Made by a program: the position numbers and the translations under genes
The notes under the pieces: model-generated
Told to the model about the DNA's origin: nothing
Database searches by the model: none
The model's input: the letters and a program-made list of their open reading frames with translations, nothing else
Assembly: GCA_964510065.1 (NCBI GenBank)
Contig: CAZEAC010000003.1
Span: forward strand, 33,950 to 97,949
Direction of reading: 5' to 3'
DNA: 64,000 bases
DNA from: CAZEAC01 sp964510065
GTDB lineage: Bacteria > Bdellovibrionota_C > UBA2361 > CAIXSY01
Shown: positions 61,270-64,000 of the stretch, piece by piece
How positions within the stretch are numbered: position 1 is the stretch's first letter
Layout of the letters: each line of letters begins with the position of its first letter

Positions 61270-61590
61270 ATGAACTTAAGAAATTCAAAAACTGTCCCTA
61301 CCGTACATTCGCATTCCGCGCTTCTTTCAACCTTGAAAGTTGAGGAAGGTAGTGACGGAAGCTTATTGATTTCTGCGCCGCCAGCGGCAGCAACGCTGCT
61401 CGCAGGATTGTTTGAGCAGATCGCAAAATTGTTGCCTTGCCGTGAAAAGTTAATAAGTTACGAATTTCAGCTGAAGTCACAGCGCTCGCGAGCGTGCCGG
61501 GTCGTTTATCCAGTTGACATTCGACCTCCCTACCGACCCTATTTCCGGATGCGCTCTACTAATTTTTCACCTGTGCCTTGCATTCTTTGA
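61270..61590 (+). CDS. Small hypothetical ORF, doubtful
   Basis: 106 aa from the Met of MNLRNSKTVP. The first 75 residues look protein-like (LISAPPAAATLLAGLFEQIA), but the last 14 are antisense to the end of the next gene and may not be real. No family is recognised. It is divergent from imuA. Confidence 0.35.
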   Translation: MNLRNSKTVPTVHSHSALLSTLKVEEGSDGSLLISAPPAAATLLAGLFEQIAKLLPCREKLISYEFQLKSQRSRACRVVYPVDIRPPYRPYFRMRSTNFSPVPCIL

Positions 61591-61810
61591 GAAGTTGCTC
61601 AGCTTTCTCCTCTCCGAATTCTTCAACCATTTTATTCCATATTGGAGAGCCTTTGAGGTTTTCTTGGAAATTCTCGGTCAACTTCTCGGAAGCATTTTCC
61701 GGCAGCTTTCCGGGAAACGGTAAGAGGCTGTGAATTCCTTCGGCATCTTCCCAAAAACCGAATCGAGGAGCCATTTTTCTCTCGCGTTTTAGCCGTGATT
61801 TTTTTCCCAT
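61559..61810 (-). CDS. Small conserved-looking hypothetical protein
   Basis: 83 aa with GGGGGA about 8 nt before the ATG. Basic N-terminus (GKKSRLKRERK) and an acidic, helical C-terminus (WNKMVEEFGEEKAEQLLKEC). Unknown function. It lies 25 bp downstream of the integrase stop on the same strand. Confidence 0.55.
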   Translation of the reverse strand: MGKKSRLKRERKMAPRFGFWEDAEGIHSLLPFPGKLPENASEKLTENFQENLKGSPIWNKMVEEFGEEKAEQLLKECKAQVKN

Positions 61811-61835
61811 AATATTATTCCCCCAGTCCTATTAT

Positions 61836-63188
61836 TCACTTTTGGTCATTCGGTTGACGCTGGAGCGAAGCAAGCACTGCTCGAAACATTCTTATGAAAT
61901 AAGACGATCGCCACTGATCACGCATCCTACCTGACTTTTCCTCGGTCTGCATCTTAGAAGTTACTTTCGGCGTTGTCTCCTCATCTTGTGGCGTGATTGC
62001 GACGGGAGGTACTTTAATGAGTGGTAGCAATTCTGAGCCACTCGATTTCGTCATCAAAACTGGGCTTGGCAAATGGACCGGTATAGGTTGCTCAGTCGCA
62101 GTAGCCTCAAGGTTATTCGTCGCCTGGCCGGATGGGGCGGAAGACTGCCACAACGTATCAAGCGGGCTCTCGCACTGAGGAGCCGGACCTTTTGCGACAT
62201 GGGTGTAGATCATGGTCGTTCTTACATCGCTGTGTCCTAAAAGCTCCTGGATTTTTCGAATATCCTTTCCCGCTTCAAGTAGATGCGTTGCATAGCTATG
62301 TCTTGCAGTGTGGCAAGACACTCTCTTGGTAATTCCGCTTGTCCGCACCGCCGCTGCCAAAGCAGATTCCATTATCGAGTCATAAAGGTGGTGACGTTTA
62401 ATGTCGCCCGAAATGGGATCTCGCGAGCGTTGGTAGGATGGAAAAATGTATTGCCATCCCGGCGCGCGGTCGGCATTTGGGTACTTTCTTGCCAAAGCAT
62501 AAGGCATAGACACGCGCCCAAATCCCTCTTTCAGGTCGGCGGCGTGTATCTTCAGGGCTCGCTTAATCTGCCATGTAAGGGGTGACGCTAACATTATTGG
62601 AAGAGGTACAGTCCGGTCTTTCCCACCCTTTGAATCACGGATAGTCAAAATGCCCTGGCCGAAATCGACGTCCTTTATTCGGAGATTCAAGGCCTCGGTC
62701 AGCCGCAGGCCGCAGCCGTAGAGAAGATGCGCAATGAGCTTTTGCTGAGAACCCCTCTTGAAAGATTGTAAAAGCAGACGCATTTCTTCGCGAGTAAGGA
62801 CTGTCGGGATACGGGGTACTTTTTTTGACCAACGGATATTCTTGAACTTGCCGAGCTCTCTGCCGAGGACATCGCGGTAGAGGAAAACGAGTGCGTTGAG
62901 TGCCTGGTTTTGGGTAGATGGTGCCACGTTGCGCGTAATCGCCAGATGCGACAAGAACTGCTCCAGCTCGACTTCGCCCATTTCGCGAGGGTGGCGTTTG
63001 CGATGAAAGCGGATGAATTGCCGAATCCAAGAGAGGTAGTGCTTCTCAGTAAAGAGGCTAAGATGCCGCAGCCGTGCCGTCTCACGAACAACTTCGAATA
63101 ACGACTTCGGTCGTGAAACTGCCTCAACCTGCTGTTGGGGGAGCGGCTTATAACCTTCTGCGGATCGCTGACGGTACGGTGGCTTCAT
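61836..63188 (-). CDS. Integron-type tyrosine recombinase (IntI-like)
   Basis: 450 aa from the ATG at 63188 (the frame extends to 63254; numbering here is from 63254). Catalytic residues: Arg184 in GCGLRLTEAL, Lys212, His315 and Arg318 in HTARHSYATHLL, His341 in LLGHSDV and Tyr350 in IYTHV. It also has the IntI-specific insertion between catalytic blocks, ALARKYPNADRAPGWQYIFPS then RDPISGDIKRHHLYDSIM, and the SPLDTL tail motif after the Tyr. IntI are usually about 320-340 aa; this has an extra N-terminal arm (about 28) and a 100-residue C-terminal tail. IntI enzymes recombine attI with attC. It is transcribed away from the downstream 163-aa gene. Confidence 0.9.
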   Translation of the reverse strand: MKPPYRQRSAEGYKPLPQQQVEAVSRPKSLFEVVRETARLRHLSLFTEKHYLSWIRQFIRFHRKRHPREMGEVELEQFLSHLAITRNVAPSTQNQALNALVFLYRDVLGRELGKFKNIRWSKKVPRIPTVLTREEMRLLLQSFKRGSQQKLIAHLLYGCGLRLTEALNLRIKDVDFGQGILTIRDSKGGKDRTVPLPIMLASPLTWQIKRALKIHAADLKEGFGRVSMPYALARKYPNADRAPGWQYIFPSYQRSRDPISGDIKRHHLYDSIMESALAAAVRTSGITKRVSCHTARHSYATHLLEAGKDIRKIQELLGHSDVRTTMIYTHVAKGPAPQCESPLDTLWQSSAPSGQATNNLEATATEQPIPVHLPSPVLMTKSSGSELLPLIKVPPVAITPQDEETTPKVTSKMQTEEKSGRMRDQWRSSYFIRMFRAVLASLQRQPNDQK

Positions 63189-63258
63189 TTTTGGCACCCA
63201 AGGTTTAGACAAATGACACACTGTGTATCGAGAAAACGGCGGAAAAGTTTCCACTTAA

Positions 63259-63349
63259 GATCCACAGACTTCCCAGGATCCACTGAGGTAGATCCACGGG
63301 TGCCCGCCCAATCTGGGGTTCCTGGCCTGTAATACCTAAAAAGATCCAC
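63259..63349. repeat. Four GATCCAC direct repeats beside the integrase
   Basis: GATCCAC at 63259, 63277, 63291 and 63343, the first, third and fourth preceded by A and the second by G, two extended to GATCCACAGA. They lie between the integrase start and the outward promoter. Position suggests integrase-binding sites of an attI-like site. The expected GTTRRRY crossover was not found: GTTATAG at 63454-63460 is only close. Confidence 0.5.
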
Positions 63350-63399
63350 AGAGTCGGAATCATACAAGGTCCTGAAATCACCGACGAATATGCGAAGAT

Positions 63400-63428
63400 T
63401 TGTATAGCCGCAGTGAGCGCGGTACAAT
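63400..63428 (+). promoter_or_regulatory. Candidate outward promoter (Pc-like)
   Basis: TTGTAT, 17-bp spacer, TACAAT (five-of-six -10). It points away from the integrase toward the gene at 63466, like the cassette promoter of integrons. Leader of about 30 nt. Confidence 0.5.
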
Positions 63429-63465
63429 GAAAGGCAGATCTAGAAACTGACTAGTTATAGGCCCT

Positions 63466-63957
63466 ATGAGATTTTTGCTAATCGTCTGTCTTTTTCTTGG
63501 AGTGATGTTCGACGCAATGGCACAGAAGCCCGAAGATTTTCCTCTGATATCTGGCAACTACCAAATGACCAAGACTTGGGCCATTGATTTGGGCGAACAG
63601 CAGTTCCGGCGTCGATTTGAAGAGGGCGCTCTCGTAATCTGGAGACCAGGAATAACGATGTGGATTAACGCGTACGGTTACCCAGCAGGTGAGTCGGCAG
63701 AAGTTTTTGCCAAGCGAACTCGTGATAGATCGGACTTGCCGCCAGGTGCGCAAGTCATTACAAAGCCTACGGCCAACAAGTTCGCTTACTTTTTCAAAGA
63801 AACTGAGAAAGATGAGACGAGATTTTCCTTACAAACTTTCACCTTTGGACAAGAGGGGCACCTAATGATGGCCATTTACTTCGACCGAGAAAAGGATTTG
63901 GACTTAGCGAAGAAGCTTTTAAACGGAGTGACTTCTACTGGGCCTATAATCGGGTAA
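63466..63957 (+). CDS. Small secreted protein, possible first gene cassette
   Basis: 163 aa with a signal peptide (about 1-19, ending AMA-QKP). The rest is a compact soluble domain with no recognised family (FPLISGNYQMTKTWAIDL, IWRPGITMWINAYGYPAGES). Orientation away from the IntI and the small-secreted character fit a cassette gene. After the stop only 43 nt remain: a GGGAACCG/CGGATTCCC-type hairpin is there, but no GTTRRRY/RYYYAAC attC boundaries. Cassette status is therefore inferred from position only. Confidence 0.65.
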   Translation: MRFLLIVCLFLGVMFDAMAQKPEDFPLISGNYQMTKTWAIDLGEQQFRRRFEEGALVIWRPGITMWINAYGYPAGESAEVFAKRTRDRSDLPPGAQVITKPTANKFAYFFKETEKDETRFSLQTFTFGQEGHLMMAIYFDREKDLDLAKKLLNGVTSTGPIIG

Positions 63958-64000
63958 TCGGGAACCGCCAAGATTGACGGATTCCCAATCCCCACACCAC

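Noticed and set aside
63454..63460. GTTATAG as an attI crossover
   Set aside because: Fails the GTTRRRY consensus at two positions; noted only as a near match.
63958..64000. attC site after the 163-aa gene
   Set aside because: Only 43 nt are available; the hairpin there lacks RYYYAAC and GTTRRRY boundaries. Left unassigned rather than called.
1..64000. CRISPR arrays, tRNA and rRNA genes
   Set aside because: No regularly spaced identical repeats of CRISPR size and no tRNA- or rRNA-like conserved stretches were recognised by eye; a covariance-model scan would be decisive.

Overview
The window (64 kb, moderate GC, genes on both strands, two 10-N assembly gaps) looks like a chromosomal segment of a Gram-negative, respiring bacterium. 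It carries a TonB-dependent receptor, periplasmic and outer-membrane signal peptides, a caa3-type oxidase, a Sec-exported nitrous-oxide reductase and GlmU. A protein resembling the myxobacterial MXAN_5187 C-terminal family, a double-length UvrA, ImuA/ImuB/DnaE2 and HDOD-like regulators point loosely to the former Deltaproteobacteria (Myxococcota/Bdellovibrionota and relatives). No rRNA or other firm phylogenetic marker is present, so this is inference.

Layout. 0-8.3 kb: gyrB, then a signalling block (CHASE8-type hybrid histidine kinase, CheY-like receiver, YfiR-like periplasmic protein, TonB-dependent receptor). 8.3-15.7 kb: a clade-II-like nitrous-oxide reductase cluster (cytochrome c, nosZ, small membrane protein, nosL, nosD, nosF, nosY), then a fasciclin protein and an Rrf2 regulator with three cysteines. 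16-25.4 kb: pyruvate kinase, glmU, an MXAN_5187-like protein, icd, an HDOD-like protein and a HAD phosphatase. 25.5-36.9 kb: tandem Lrp-like regulator, second HDOD-like protein, FliK-like 1022-aa protein, GT-C-like membrane protein with sixA, secreted protein, PepD. 37-49.4 kb: fused double UvrA, glycosyltransferase-TPR protein, enlarged cytidylate-kinase-like protein, secreted metalloprotease, TIGR01777 epimerase, YqeY, DtxR/MntR-type repressor. 49.6-54.6 kb: SCO1 and coxBACD, with subunit II carrying two cytochrome c domains. 54.7-61.2 kb: dnaE2, a LysE exporter, imuB and imuA, the three parts of the ImuABC/DnaE2 translesion mutasome. 61.8-64 kb: an integron-type (IntI) tyrosine recombinase transcribed leftward, followed outward by repeats, a promoter and a small secreted protein gene oriented like a first cassette; the window ends before any attC can be seen.

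The non-coding DNA is rich in inverted repeats: (a) about six hairpins of the ACCACAGAGACACAGAG type; (b) a MITE-like element (TIR GGAACCTCTGAAAAACTA, 4-bp CTAA duplications) in two complete copies and one truncated copy; (c) a 178-bp element with 23-bp perfect termini; (d) a perfect 71-bp palindrome. Elements of classes b, c and d sit exactly on stop codons of neighbouring genes, the most unusual architectural pattern here. The strongest candidates for something new are the IntI locus at the right edge, the stop-codon-associated inverted-repeat elements, and the enlarged cytidylate-kinase-like protein. Several starts were moved from the longest reading frame on ribosome-binding-site or overlap evidence; reasons are given per gene. 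No tRNA, rRNA or CRISPR array was recognised.
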